From contig NZ_JASBRE010000003.1 in the NCBI RefSeq assembly GCF_029960815.1, positions 62,001 to 126,000 on the forward strand: a stretch of DNA of 64,000 nucleotides, given 5' to 3'. This document shows, piece after piece, positions 1 through 8,523 of the stretch. This stretch comes from Pseudomonas sp. AL03. GTDB taxonomy: Bacteria; Pseudomonadota; Gammaproteobacteria; Pseudomonadales; Pseudomonadaceae. Every line of letters starts with the position of its first letter. Positions within the stretch are counted from its first letter, which is position 1. Both the position numbers and the translations under genes were made by a program. The notes beneath the pieces were generated by a model that saw nothing but the letters and a program-made list of their open reading frames with translations, searched no databases and had not been told where the DNA came from.

Positions 1-1048
1 GTTCACGGCTGTCACTGAGCATTTGTTGCCAGTCGGTCGGAAAGCGAACATTCAACGGCAGTTGATCAATTCTCCAGCGCGGCGACAGGGGGCGATCAAA
101 CCGGGCGGCGACCTGCAAGCCCATTTCGCTGGCAGCGAACGGCCCACGCAACACCGTCGGCGTGCGACCGGCGCTGTCGACGGCCTGGACAACATGGGCC
201 GCCAACCACTCGCCATCGGGCATGCGAACGCGCAACGGCTGACCAATCGCGGCGTAGCTGATGTTCAGCGGTTCGAGATAGATCCACAGCAGGGGCTCTT
301 CCAGCCGCTCAAGGCGCATCAACAACGTACCGGCACCGACATTTTCGCCGGGGGTGACCAATACCTCCGCAACCCGACCGCTCTGCGCAGCCTTGACCGA
401 CAACGCGGCGAGGCGCGTTTTCAACCACTGTTGCTCGGCGTTCTGTTGAATAATCTCGCGTTCAACGCTCAACGGCGACTGACGAGCCAGTTGCTCGCGG
501 CGCTCGAACGCCAACAGGTCCGCTTTAAATGCGTCGAGTTCGGACTGGGCGGCCAGCACTTCTCCACGAGAGACGGCGCCTGAAACAACGAGGTCTTCAA
601 GCACCTGCACGCGTTGCTCCGTCCTGCTCACTCGGGTCCTGAGTAACTGACGCTCCCGAGTGTCCAGTTTGGTGTTGGTGGCGGGCACCGTTTTGTTCGG
701 CATCGCGGCGAGCTGCAATAGCCGCGCACGCCATTCGGGATTGTCGAGACTGACCAACGGCTGATCGATCTGGACCTGCTCCCCGGCCATGACGAACAGC
801 TGATCGACCCGACCGGCATCCCGTGCGCGCACCTCAAGAATCGGCAGGCGCAATTGCGCCGGCGCGTCGATCATCAGCATGCCGTAGGTCAGTTTTCCTC
901 CCAGCCAGATCAAGGGGCTCGCGACCAGGAACAAGATCAAATACCAACGCACGCGAAACGCCATGCGCTTGCCCGGAGCGTAGAGCACACTCAAACCCTG
1001 TTCCTGAGTGGGGTTCAGTTCTTTACGACTATCGAATCGAATCTTCAT
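1..1048 (-). CDS. HlyD-family membrane fusion protein (3' end beyond window)
   Basis: The minus-strand frame opens at ATG 1048 and stays open to the window edge, giving about 349 residues without a stop. A basic N-terminus is followed by one membrane segment (about residues 36-56), then a lipoyl/barrel-type stretch (DAGRVDQLFVMAGEQV), a helical hairpin region, and a second lipoyl half (AQSGRVAEVLVTPGENVGAG). This is the order seen in HlyD/EmrA periplasmic adaptors and in the PilZ-less part of Alg44-like proteins. It is the last visible gene of a minus-strand run with a GT2 glycosyltransferase, 6 bases after the preceding stop, so a role in polysaccharide secretion is inferred rather than drug efflux. 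The C-terminus is not visible, so an Alg44-like or ordinary adaptor fate cannot be decided. Confidence 0.85.
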   Translation of the reverse strand, partial: MKIRFDSRKELNPTQEQGLSVLYAPGKRMAFRVRWYLILFLVASPLIWLGGKLTYGMLMIDAPAQLRLPILEVRARDAGRVDQLFVMAGEQVQIDQPLVSLDNPEWRARLLQLAAMPNKTVPATNTKLDTRERQLLRTRVSRTEQRVQVLEDLVVSGAVSRGEVLAAQSELDAFKADLLAFERREQLARQSPLSVEREIIQQNAEQQWLKTRLAALSVKAAQSGRVAEVLVTPGENVGAGTLLMRLERLEEPLLWIYLEPLNISYAAIGQPLRVRMPDGEWLAAHVVQAVDSAGRTPTVLRGPFAASEMGLQVAARFDRPLSPRWRIDQLPLNVRFPTDWQQMLSDSRE

Positions 1049-1054
1049 GACGGC

Positions 1055-1903
1055 TCACCGTTTTGGAAAGTCTCGCCAGGCTTGCCAGTCAATGCCGGCA
1101 ATTCCTCGTGGTTGCAGCTGTTCGCGCCAGGCACGGGTCTGGTGCTGCAACTGCTCAGTCGACGCGCCGGCCCAGGATTCCGTGGCATCCAATTGCGGCT
1201 CGGTGCTTTGCGCCAGGCGAAACTGCAGATCGGGCCAGCGTTGAGCGATCTGCTCTGCCATTCGTGCGCTGTTTTTCGGGTTACGGGTGTAGATCATCAG
1301 GCTGACCTGACGCACGCCCGCGTCGGGCAGCGCGCACGGCAGACAGGTTTTTCCGGGTTTTGCCTCGGCGAACCAGCGATGATGGCTGGAAATCTCTACC
1401 GGCCAGGGGCTCGCTGCGGAGGCCGCGCGCAAGGTGTCGAGCAAGTCCTTCAAACGCTGATCCGGGACCGGTACGCCCAGCTGCTCGACTTCCAGGTCCA
1501 GGTGCAGGCTCGCGAATGAAACCCCCTTCAGCTTCGCCAATAAATCGGTGAGCTGATGGCGTTCCTGCGGCTCGATCCAGGCCGGATCGCCGAGCAACAG
1601 GCTGACCTGCACGCCCTCGCCGGCCGCATCCTGCAGCAATTGCTCCAGCCGTTGGCGCGTCGTGACAAGGTCTTTCAACTGGGCGGCCTTGAGACCAAGG
1701 TAGATCTTGTCCATCCCGGCTTTACGCAGTTGCTCAAGCTCCGCTTTACGCTGATCGGGATCGAGCAATGCTTCGCTGTCCCAGACATAACTGGCCTGGG
1801 ACCATTGGCTCGACTGCACCCCCGGCGCCTGAAGCGGCAGTGGTTGTGCGGCCATTATTGTCGTTGGCAACGACAGCGTCAGGAGCAGAAGTATCGATCG
1901 CAT
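1055..1903 (-). CDS. secreted protein of exopolysaccharide-type operon, unknown function
   Basis: The protein has about 282 residues, taking the ATG at 1903 because it starts directly with a signal peptide (MRSILLLLTLSLPTTIMA). Longer starts would run into the end of the glycosyltransferase gene. The mature part alternates short hydrophobic strands with helices (KIYLGLK, VSLLLGDPAW, ASLHLDLEVEQ, VEISSHHRW, QVSLMIY, IAGIDWQAW). That looks like a TIM-barrel layout, as in extracellular glycosidases or their inactive relatives; this is my inference, and no family signature is recognised. It lies between the GT2 gene and the HlyD gene with almost no spacing, so it probably acts in the periplasm on the same polymer. 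Confidence 0.7.
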   Translation of the reverse strand: MRSILLLLTLSLPTTIMAAQPLPLQAPGVQSSQWSQASYVWDSEALLDPDQRKAELEQLRKAGMDKIYLGLKAAQLKDLVTTRQRLEQLLQDAAGEGVQVSLLLGDPAWIEPQERHQLTDLLAKLKGVSFASLHLDLEVEQLGVPVPDQRLKDLLDTLRAASAASPWPVEISSHHRWFAEAKPGKTCLPCALPDAGVRQVSLMIYTRNPKNSARMAEQIAQRWPDLQFRLAQSTEPQLDATESWAGASTEQLQHQTRAWREQLQPRGIAGIDWQAWRDFPKR

Positions 1904-1904
1904 A

Positions 1905-3233
1905 TCAAAACCTCGTGGCTCGTTTAAGCACCCACCACGGCGCCATGGAGGTTTCTTCATGGCCCCGACGAAATATCTCGTTGAGCATGGCCACTGCGCT
2001 CCAGCACCGCAGAAATAGCATGAACAGCGGAAAGAAAGGCACCAACAACCCCAGGATCATGTCCTTTCGAGGTCGGTCGGACACCATCAACAACAGGGCG
2101 CCGAACAACAGTGTGGTGATCATCAGGTACAGCGCGTAGATCAGTGCAAACAGAAACAACAGCGTCTTGCCCGGCAGAATAAATAACGCCAGCAAGGTGT
2201 AGCTGAAGATGATGAACGGCAGCACCAGCTGAAAAAAGAAGCCGCTGAGCAGGATCATCAGAAAGGTCGGCCAGCCCAATAAGTTCGGGTTAATGTTGTG
2301 GTTGTGCTTTCTGACGTACAGAAAAAACAGGTCGCCATCCCAGCGCAATCGCTGCATCAGAAACTGACTAAGCGTCGACGGTGCATCGGTGTGACCAATC
2401 GCTTCCGGCTCGAAGGGAATCCTCAAGTCATGTCGCTTGAAGTAACTTTTGATGCGCAACGTCAGGTCCAGATCCTCTGCGGTGTGCGTGTTCCAGCCAC
2501 CGATTTTCACCAGAAAGCTGCGGCGGAATGCCCCGAAAGCCCCCGAGACGTTGTTGACCAGGTTCCATTCGGCCAGACCGATTTTCGACATGTGGATGGA
2601 TAACAGGTATTCCAGCGCCTGCATCGCGGTGACCCAGGAACCCCAGACATTGCGCACACGCAGGCTACCGGCGACCGCAGGCACCGACGGGTCCTCGAAA
2701 TGGCGCACGATGGAGCTGACCATGTTGTTGTCGAAGGACGTGTCACCATCAAGCGCCATCACGATGTCACCGCTGGCAAGCGACAGCCCTGCGTTCAATG
2801 ACGACACCCGCCCGCCCCGCTGCCATTTGGCGATCGGGCGCAAATGACGCCTGGGGTACAACTGCGGGTCCACCTTAAAACTGCGAACGGCGCTCAGCGT
2901 CGGCTGATTCACCGTGGCCCCGTCCACCACCGGAATCATCTCGATGTGGCCGGGGTACGTCTGCTCGCACAGGCTTAGCAGTGTGGTCTGAACATCCATC
3001 CCTTCGCTGTAGCAGGTAATGATGCAAGAGACCTTGGGGCGATAGACGCTGATCTTCGGTATACGAGTGCGTCGACGCGTAAACCAGCGCAATACACCCA
3101 GCAGCACCATGATCATGAGGGGCAATTCAAAGATCAGAAACAAGGGGAAAAGCATGAAAAACAATCGGCTCAATCCATCCGGCCCCATGAGCGCGCTGAG
3201 TGCGTTGAAGAGTTGCTCCATTAAGGGGCTCAT
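1905..3233 (-). CDS. GT2 family processive-type membrane glycosyltransferase
   Basis: This 442-residue protein has N-terminal membrane helices (about 22-50), a cytosolic GT-A domain and three or four C-terminal helices (about 320-430). Diagnostic motifs are the DGD metal/sugar-nucleotide site at residues 162-164, TAEDLD at 251-256 (catalytic Asp region) and QRLRW at 294-298, the QxxRW motif of cellulose, hyaluronan and NodC-type synthases. The reaction is expected to be transfer of a sugar from a nucleotide donor to a growing chain coupled to export; the sugar cannot be told. The start at 3233 falls 6 bases after the upstream GGDEF-like gene's stop and the gene nearly abuts the secreted protein gene, so the four genes probably form one operon. 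Confidence 0.9.
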   Translation of the reverse strand: MSPLMEQLFNALSALMGPDGLSRLFFMLFPLFLIFELPLMIMVLLGVLRWFTRRRTRIPKISVYRPKVSCIITCYSEGMDVQTTLLSLCEQTYPGHIEMIPVVDGATVNQPTLSAVRSFKVDPQLYPRRHLRPIAKWQRGGRVSSLNAGLSLASGDIVMALDGDTSFDNNMVSSIVRHFEDPSVPAVAGSLRVRNVWGSWVTAMQALEYLLSIHMSKIGLAEWNLVNNVSGAFGAFRRSFLVKIGGWNTHTAEDLDLTLRIKSYFKRHDLRIPFEPEAIGHTDAPSTLSQFLMQRLRWDGDLFFLYVRKHNHNINPNLLGWPTFLMILLSGFFFQLVLPFIIFSYTLLALFILPGKTLLFLFALIYALYLMITTLLFGALLLMVSDRPRKDMILGLLVPFFPLFMLFLRCWSAVAMLNEIFRRGHEETSMAPWWVLKRATRF

Positions 3234-3239
3234 GGCGTC

Positions 3240-4628
3240 TCACACCAACTCACTGGCCAGACGGGCCAGTAGTAATTCGCCATCTTCCTGATCGAGAAGA
3301 TCGTGGGGCGCCGTGATGCTGACGACACGCAGTGAAATGTCACTGACCTCCGGTGCTGAAAACAACTCGGCGACCCGGCTCAAGCGTTGTTTGACGCTTT
3401 CCAGGCCCTTGCCATCGGTATGTGGAAGCATGATCCACAAGTACTCTTCCGTACTTCGAGAGCAGCGGTCGGTTTCCCTGACGGTTTCCTTCAAACGATC
3501 GGCCACACTGTCGATGAAGGCATGGCCGTGGTGTTCGCCCAGGCGAGACAACGTACTGGCCAGGTTGATGAAGCGCAGCCCGATCAGTGAGAAGGCAGGC
3601 AACGGATAGCGGCGCACGACTTGCATCTGCCAGGTCAGCAGATCATAAAAATCCTTGCCGCCTAACAGAGTGAGTCGACCGAAGTGATGAACCGATTGAT
3701 CGCCGAACTCCTGGCGGCAGCGGAAACGTCCGGCCTCGGCCAGGCGGAAATCTCTGACCTCGCGTACTCGCAACTTGTCAGGCGTGTGTGACAGGCCGCA
3801 GTCCAGGCAGCGAGCCTGCACTTCGGCATCGACAAAAAACGCCTGGCATGACCGACAGCGATAATTCTCCATAGGGCGGTCGTAATCACTGCCGATATGG
3901 CGCAGCCGGTTCAAGCAGTTGGGGCACAACAACACCCCGTCTTTGAGAAAGGATTCCTGTGGCCCCACGTGCCCACAGGTAAAGCAGTGCAATGAAGGCT
4001 GCCGTGAAATGTCCAGCGCCTGACATTCGGCACACACATCAATGTAATTGAGCCGGCCCGAACCACAGTCCGAACAGAGGCGAACACGATCGACCAGAAC
4101 CCCCTCTTCCAGCCAGTCCTGCTGCACCATCAAACTGAGCCAGACAAACGAATTGACTTGCTCGTTATCAGCCAGGGCGTCCAGCAAAGGATAGCGATAA
4201 TGCTGAGGCACCTCCGGGTCTCGCAGGGCATAGACGTGGGAGTTGTCGCGCAACCACAACCAGGAAAGCACCCGACTTTCAAAACGCTCGGGGGCGGAGC
4301 CCTGATTGAACAGCCGGTAGCGTTCTTGCCATACCCCCCAGAGGGTTTTTATTTCGCTGGATTCGACAGGGCACTCACCGTCACCCAAGGCTTCACACCA
4401 GTCATTCTGATCACGGCAACAAAAAATGAGGGTGTAGCGATAAGGGGGAATCGAGCGCAACTTTCGAAGCACCCGCCCGGAATAAGCCGCTGGCAGGTCC
4501 AGCAGCAAGACATCAAATGCGGGTGCAGCCAACAAGCTGCCCAAGTCGGCGAAGTGTTCAAGCTCAGGAAGATTCAAGCTTGGAACTTTATTACCGATTA
4601 TCGCAATCCGTGGAGTTGGAGTCGGCAT
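3240..4628 (-). CDS. TackOD1-like zinc-ribbon protein with degenerate GGDEF domain
   Basis: This 462-residue protein has an N-terminal receiver-like alpha/beta region (about 1-110; VLLLDLP resembles a response-regulator strand). A Cys-rich central part follows with at least eight paired cysteines (CSDC, CAEC, CFTC, CPNC, CRSC, CLDC), consistent with tandem zinc ribbons of the Thaumarchaeal output domain 1 (TackOD1) type. The C-terminal 160 residues keep the GGDEF fold pattern, but STEEYLWIML sits where GGDEF should be, so cyclase activity is unlikely and c-di-GMP or protein sensing is more plausible. It is the first gene of the operon that contains the glycosyltransferase. Inference: a regulatory component that switches polymer synthesis. 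Confidence 0.75.
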   Translation of the reverse strand: MPTPTPRIAIIGNKVPSLNLPELEHFADLGSLLAAPAFDVLLLDLPAAYSGRVLRKLRSIPPYRYTLIFCCRDQNDWCEALGDGECPVESSEIKTLWGVWQERYRLFNQGSAPERFESRVLSWLWLRDNSHVYALRDPEVPQHYRYPLLDALADNEQVNSFVWLSLMVQQDWLEEGVLVDRVRLCSDCGSGRLNYIDVCAECQALDISRQPSLHCFTCGHVGPQESFLKDGVLLCPNCLNRLRHIGSDYDRPMENYRCRSCQAFFVDAEVQARCLDCGLSHTPDKLRVREVRDFRLAEAGRFRCRQEFGDQSVHHFGRLTLLGGKDFYDLLTWQMQVVRRYPLPAFSLIGLRFINLASTLSRLGEHHGHAFIDSVADRLKETVRETDRCSRSTEEYLWIMLPHTDGKGLESVKQRLSRVAELFSAPEVSDISLRVVSITAPHDLLDQEDGELLLARLASELV

Positions 4629-5077
4629 GTCGCACGGCCTCTGCGGACAGACAAGCGCGGTTAAAAGGAGTTACAAACACTACCACCGCGTCAGAAAAGC
4701 GCCAACATTATTGTGAAGTTATTTTTTGATAGGCCGAACGCCACTATTTTGTCATTAACTTATTCGTATTCTGTCTTTAGACACTGCGCTTCAATAAGAC
4801 CGGAATCCATGACTATAAAAAGTAATAATTGTTAATATTTCAAACACTTACACGCAATTATCAATTAAACCATTACCACTACGCTCACTACTTTTTAAGT
4901 ACCAGTATGGACAGCGCTGGACGCAGCCAAGACCGCTATCAAATTAATAGGTTCACTGGGTTTTTATATCAAATTCGCCAATCCATATAACAATAACAAA
5001 ACAACGAAACTGAACAGTTACACGAGTGAAACATGCAGTGTTTCATTAATGAACATTCGCTCAAATCTGACAACTTT
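4629..5077. other. AT-rich intergenic region upstream of the polysaccharide operon
   Basis: About 450 bases separate the start of the GGDEF-like gene from the 3' end of the LysR gene. The stretch is much richer in A and T than its flanks (especially 4720-5000) and no credible ORF or RNA is seen. It must hold the operon promoter. A short segment near 4750 (GTCATTAACTTAT) has a loose resemblance to FleQ boxes, but it is too weak to call. Confidence 0.5.
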
Positions 5078-5968
5078 TTAATCAGCACAAACATCCCGAA
5101 GGCAGCTGCGCAACCAGCGATGCACCGGATCAGCGTCCAGCCGCGGATGCCAAAGCATGGCGACGGTGAACGCCGGCAGAGACAGTGGCAGCGCAAAGCT
5201 GTGCATGCCGGTGCGCAGGTTGGCGGTGTGCCGTTCGGGAACGCTGGCGATCAGGTCGGTGGCCCGGGCGAGTGCCAGCGCAGTGGAGAAGCCTGCGACG
5301 ATTGTTGCAATCTGCCGCTCCAGCTCCAGGGGCTCAAGGGCCTCATCAATGGGCCCCTTGTCGAGCCCGCGCCGAGAGACACTGATGTGGCTGCCCGCCG
5401 CATAACGCGCAGGGGTTATCTCGCCCTGGCTGAGTGGATGTCCCCTTCGCACAACGCCAATAAAACGGTCCCGAAACAAGCCCTGCGTGCGCAACTCCGG
5501 ACCAGCGGCCATCCCCACCACACCCGTTTCCAGATCGACCGTCCCGTCGCGCAGTGACGTGCTGTCTTTGTCGGGTTTGTGCATGAAGCGCAGCCGCGCG
5601 CCTGGGGCTTGCTCGGCGACGCGCGCAATCAGGTCCGCGCCAAAATTCTCGACAAAGCCTTCACTGGTGCGCAGCGTAAACGTGCGGCTCAGCTGTTTGA
5701 GATCGGGTTGCTCGGCAGGCCGAAGGACCGCTTCGGCGTCCTGCACCAGTTGACTGACCCGCTCGCGCAGTTCCAGCGCTCGCGGGGTGGGAACCAGACC
5801 TCTTCCGGCCCTGACCAACAGCGGATCGCCGGTGGTTTCACGCAATCGCGCCAGTGCCCGACTCATCGCCGACGGGCTCAGCCGCAAGCGTTTGGCGGCG
5901 CGCGCCACGCTGCCTTCGGCGAGCAGCACATCAAGGGTGATCAGCAAGTTGAAATCGGGAGTGGACAT
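5078..5968 (-). CDS. LysR-family transcriptional regulator
   Basis: About 296 residues from ATG 5968. The first 60 residues form a winged helix-turn-helix (FNLLITLDVLLAEGSVARAAKRLRLSPSAMSRALARLRE), followed by a periplasmic-binding-type effector domain. It is divergent from a DHA2 efflux pump with 134 bases between the starts, the usual arrangement for a LysR protein controlling its neighbour. The effector is unknown. The longer frame beginning at 6007 would overlap the shared promoter region and is not preferred. Confidence 0.9.
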   Translation of the reverse strand: MSTPDFNLLITLDVLLAEGSVARAAKRLRLSPSAMSRALARLRETTGDPLLVRAGRGLVPTPRALELRERVSQLVQDAEAVLRPAEQPDLKQLSRTFTLRTSEGFVENFGADLIARVAEQAPGARLRFMHKPDKDSTSLRDGTVDLETGVVGMAAGPELRTQGLFRDRFIGVVRRGHPLSQGEITPARYAAGSHISVSRRGLDKGPIDEALEPLELERQIATIVAGFSTALALARATDLIASVPERHTANLRTGMHSFALPLSLPAFTVAMLWHPRLDADPVHRWLRSCLRDVCAD

Positions 5969-6102
5969 GCATCGCCCCGCGGCAGAGTGATATGGCGTTG
6001 AACGCACGACTTAAGTGCAAATGGTGCGCCTTCCGCCATGTTAGGCCGAAGCGTAGATTTCTGATAGCTCCGCTTCGGGAGTGGCCAGAAATGAGGGACA
6101 GA

Positions 6103-7533
6103 ATGAAATCAATCAGTGCAGTCGCAGAGCAAGCGCAACAGACACCGTCCGTTCGGTGGGTGTTGGCCAGTCTTTCGCTGTCGATGCTGCTGTCCTCGCT
6201 GGGCACCAGTATCGCCAATGTCGGTTTGCCGACCTTGGCCCAGGTGTTCAACGCCTCCTTTCAGGAAGTGCAGTGGATCGTCCTCGCGTACCTTCTCGCC
6301 ATCACCACCCTGATCGTCAGCGTCGGTCGGCTCGGTGACATAACGGGCCGTCGAAGGCTGCTCTTGGCCGGCATCGGCGTGTTCACGCTGGCGTCGGCGT
6401 TGTGCGGCTTTGCGCTCTCGCTTTGGATGCTGATTGGTGCCCGGGCGCTGCAGGGACTCGGTGCGGCAATCATGATGGCCCTGACCATGGCCTTTGTCGG
6501 CGAGACGGTAGCGAAGGCAAAGACCGGCAGCGCCATGGGGTTGCTCGGGACGATGTCAGCGATAGGCACCGCGATGGGGCCGTCGCTCGGTGGCCTGCTG
6601 ATCGGCGGGTTCGGCTGGCGGGCGATCTTCCTCATCACCGTACCGCTGGGCTTGCTGACGTGGGTGCTCGCACATCGCTATTTGCCCGCCGATCGCCAGA
6701 AACCCAAGACCGATCGTGCCGGCTTCGACCCGCTGGGCACACTGCTGCTGGCGTTGACACTCGCCGCTTATGCGCTGGCCATGACCCTTGGGCGAGGCAG
6801 TTTCGGCCTGATCAACATCGCTTTGCTGTTGGCGGCGGGCGTCGGCGTCGGCCTCTTTGTGTTCGCCGAGGCCCGCGTCACTTCGCCGTTGATTCGACTG
6901 GCGATATTCCGTGATCCGGTGCTCAGTGGCAGCCTCGCCATGAGCCTGCTCGTTGCGACAGTAATGATGGCGACGCTCGTGGTCGGGCCCTTCTATCTCG
7001 TGCAGGGACTCGGCCTCGATGCCGTTCTGGTGGGGCTGGTCTTGTCGGTCGGGCCGTTTGTCGCGGCACTGACGGGTGTGCCCGCAGGCCGTATTGCCGA
7101 CCGCTTTGGCGCCCGACGCATGACCCTCGTCGGGCTCGCGGCCATGGCGACCGGCTGCTTCACGCTATCGGTGCTGCCGGAGACATTCGGCATCGGTGGC
7201 TACCTCTTACCCATGGTCGTGATCACTCTCGGCTATGCGCTGTTCCAGACAGCCAACAACACGGCGGTCATGGCGGATGTTCAGCCAGACCAACGGGGCG
7301 TCATTTCCGGCATGCTCAACCTGTCGCGCAATCTGGGGCTGATCACGGGTGCGTCCGCCTTGGGCGCGGTGTTCGCGCTCGCATCGGCCGCTGTCGACAT
7401 TGCAACAGCGCAACCCGAAGCGGTTGCCAGCGGTATGCGAATCACCTTCGCCGTGGCGCTGGTGTTGGTCGCTGTCGCACTGGCCATCGCGCTGGGAAGC
7501 CGCGCGTTGGCAACGCGTCATAACCGCCGGTAA
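6103..7533 (+). CDS. MFS transporter, DHA2 (14-TM) efflux type
   Basis: About 476 residues. The ATG at 6103 is chosen because AGGGA lies 5 bases upstream and the hydrophobic core starts soon after. Motif A of drug:H+ antiporters is visible (GRLGDITGRRRLL), as are motif C-like glycines (GTAMGPSLGGLLIGGFGWRAIF) and roughly 14 hydrophobic segments, as in EmrB/LfrA-type exporters. It is probably regulated by the divergent LysR gene. It converges on the cupin gene with only 13 bases between stops. The substrate cannot be inferred. Confidence 0.88.
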   Translation: MKSISAVAEQAQQTPSVRWVLASLSLSMLLSSLGTSIANVGLPTLAQVFNASFQEVQWIVLAYLLAITTLIVSVGRLGDITGRRRLLLAGIGVFTLASALCGFALSLWMLIGARALQGLGAAIMMALTMAFVGETVAKAKTGSAMGLLGTMSAIGTAMGPSLGGLLIGGFGWRAIFLITVPLGLLTWVLAHRYLPADRQKPKTDRAGFDPLGTLLLALTLAAYALAMTLGRGSFGLINIALLLAAGVGVGLFVFAEARVTSPLIRLAIFRDPVLSGSLAMSLLVATVMMATLVVGPFYLVQGLGLDAVLVGLVLSVGPFVAALTGVPAGRIADRFGARRMTLVGLAAMATGCFTLSVLPETFGIGGYLLPMVVITLGYALFQTANNTAVMADVQPDQRGVISGMLNLSRNLGLITGASALGAVFALASAAVDIATAQPEAVASGMRITFAVALVLVAVALAIALGSRALATRHNRR

Positions 7534-7546
7534 CCCGACACGGCGA

Positions 7547-7987
7547 TTATTTTTCCAGTACGACCAGTGGCGTGTCTTTCTTCACAATGTACGTCGCCAG
7601 CTCCGACGCTTTGTTCGCGCCGATATTCTTCGCGACGTGCGCAGTACCGGCGGGGATGTACAAGGAATCGCCAGCCTTGAGCGTTATCGGTGGCCGCCCC
7701 TCGAGCTGATATTCAAACGTGCCCTCAATGACGTAGGCCACTTCCACCCCCGGATGAGAATGCTTAGGGGATACCACACCCGGCTCGAAATCAACGCGAA
7801 CCTGAATCACTTCACGCCCGGCGACGTCGAGATCCTGGCGCAGCAGATCGGTGCGGTGAAGACCCGCCTGCCAGCTTTTTACCGGAGGCGCCTCTTGAGC
7901 TTGAGCGAGGCCCGCGAAGGCAGTGAGTGCCGCGGCAACGGCGACGCCGAGCATGCCAGCGGAGATACGGTGATTGAGACGGGACAT
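7547..7987 (-). CDS. periplasmic cupin-domain protein
   Basis: The protein has 146 residues with a clear Sec signal peptide (about 1-30, ending AQAQE). A single cupin fold follows: motif 1 is HSHPGVEVAYVIEG (metal-binding His, His and Glu) and motif 2 is PAGTAHV (third His), so a metal site is intact. GGAGA lies just upstream of the ATG. Secreted single-domain cupins of this kind are common in pseudomonads and their substrates are mostly unknown. A cobalamin-riboswitch-like RNA and terminator sit on the same strand about 170 bases upstream, which could make this its regulated gene, though that pairing would be unusual. Confidence 0.85.
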   Translation of the reverse strand: MSRLNHRISAGMLGVAVAAALTAFAGLAQAQEAPPVKSWQAGLHRTDLLRQDLDVAGREVIQVRVDFEPGVVSPKHSHPGVEVAYVIEGTFEYQLEGRPPITLKAGDSLYIPAGTAHVAKNIGANKASELATYIVKKDTPLVVLEK

Positions 7988-8160
7988 GGCATTTCTCCAA
8001 TGAGTGCGCGGAAAGTTGCGCGCAGGTTGCCGCGGATGCGGTGGCTCTATTCAGAGGCCGCCGTGTATCGCGCATGTGTCGCCAATGCCCTGGATTTGTA
8101 TGCGAAGTTAGCTGCAGCCGCGCTGGATACGTTCCGATACAAACGAATCCTGCGCACACG

Positions 8161-8184
8161 AAAAAGCCCGCACAAGGCGGGCTT
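8161..8184 (-). terminator. intrinsic terminator downstream of riboswitch-like RNA
   Basis: On the minus strand an 8-bp perfect stem AAGCCCGC/GCGGGCTT with a 5-base loop is followed by TTTTT. It lies 10 bases after the closing stem of the upstream structured RNA, so it could be its expression platform or simply its end. Confidence 0.75.
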
Positions 8185-8193
8185 GGAAATCGA

Positions 8194-8384
8194 GTAGGTG
8201 GCCGGTGCTGGTCTCCGGCTTACAAGGTTTATCAGGACTCCCACAGAACAGTTTTGTGCTGTCCTGCTTCACACGGCATAAGGGCTGGATCTCAGCGCGG
8301 AGATCTTTCTAACCGTGTACCCTTCGGAACGCGCCCCACGTTTCCTCGCCATCCGCTTGCGCATCAGTCTGCGTCTTCACCTAC
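8194..8384 (-). promoter_or_regulatory. cobalamin-riboswitch-like structured RNA
   Basis: Read on the minus strand, about 191 nt are closed by a perfect 7-bp stem GTAGGTG/CACCTAC (8378-8384 with 8194-8200). Near the 3' end AAGCCGGAGACCAGC closely fits the B12 box consensus (AGYCMGGAGACCKGCC). Further 5', AAGGGTACACGGTTAGAA resembles the conserved AAGGGAACnCGGTGnGAA segment of cobalamin riboswitches. Internal hairpins are visible, including GATCTC/GAGATC and ACAG/CTGT. The length also fits the class. The middle section aligns poorly with the consensus I remember, so this may be a divergent or decayed aptamer. The next gene downstream is the cupin. Confidence 0.5.
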
Positions 8385-8523
8385 AACTTCAAGAGTAGTA
8401 CAAAGTCCGAAGCGCAAGGTGGGCTTTTTTAGAACGATTTTGCCCTGAGGGAAGCGTGGCAGGATTGAAAGATGCTATCGCCAGTGACGCACCTCTGTGG
8501 GTCAAATGCCGAGCGCCAGCCGT

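Noticed and set aside
8194..8384. RNase P RNA
   Set aside because: GAGGAAACG and CGGCTTAC look superficially like RNase P core pieces, but they are on opposite strands and in the wrong order, and the length is too short. The B12 box reading fits better.
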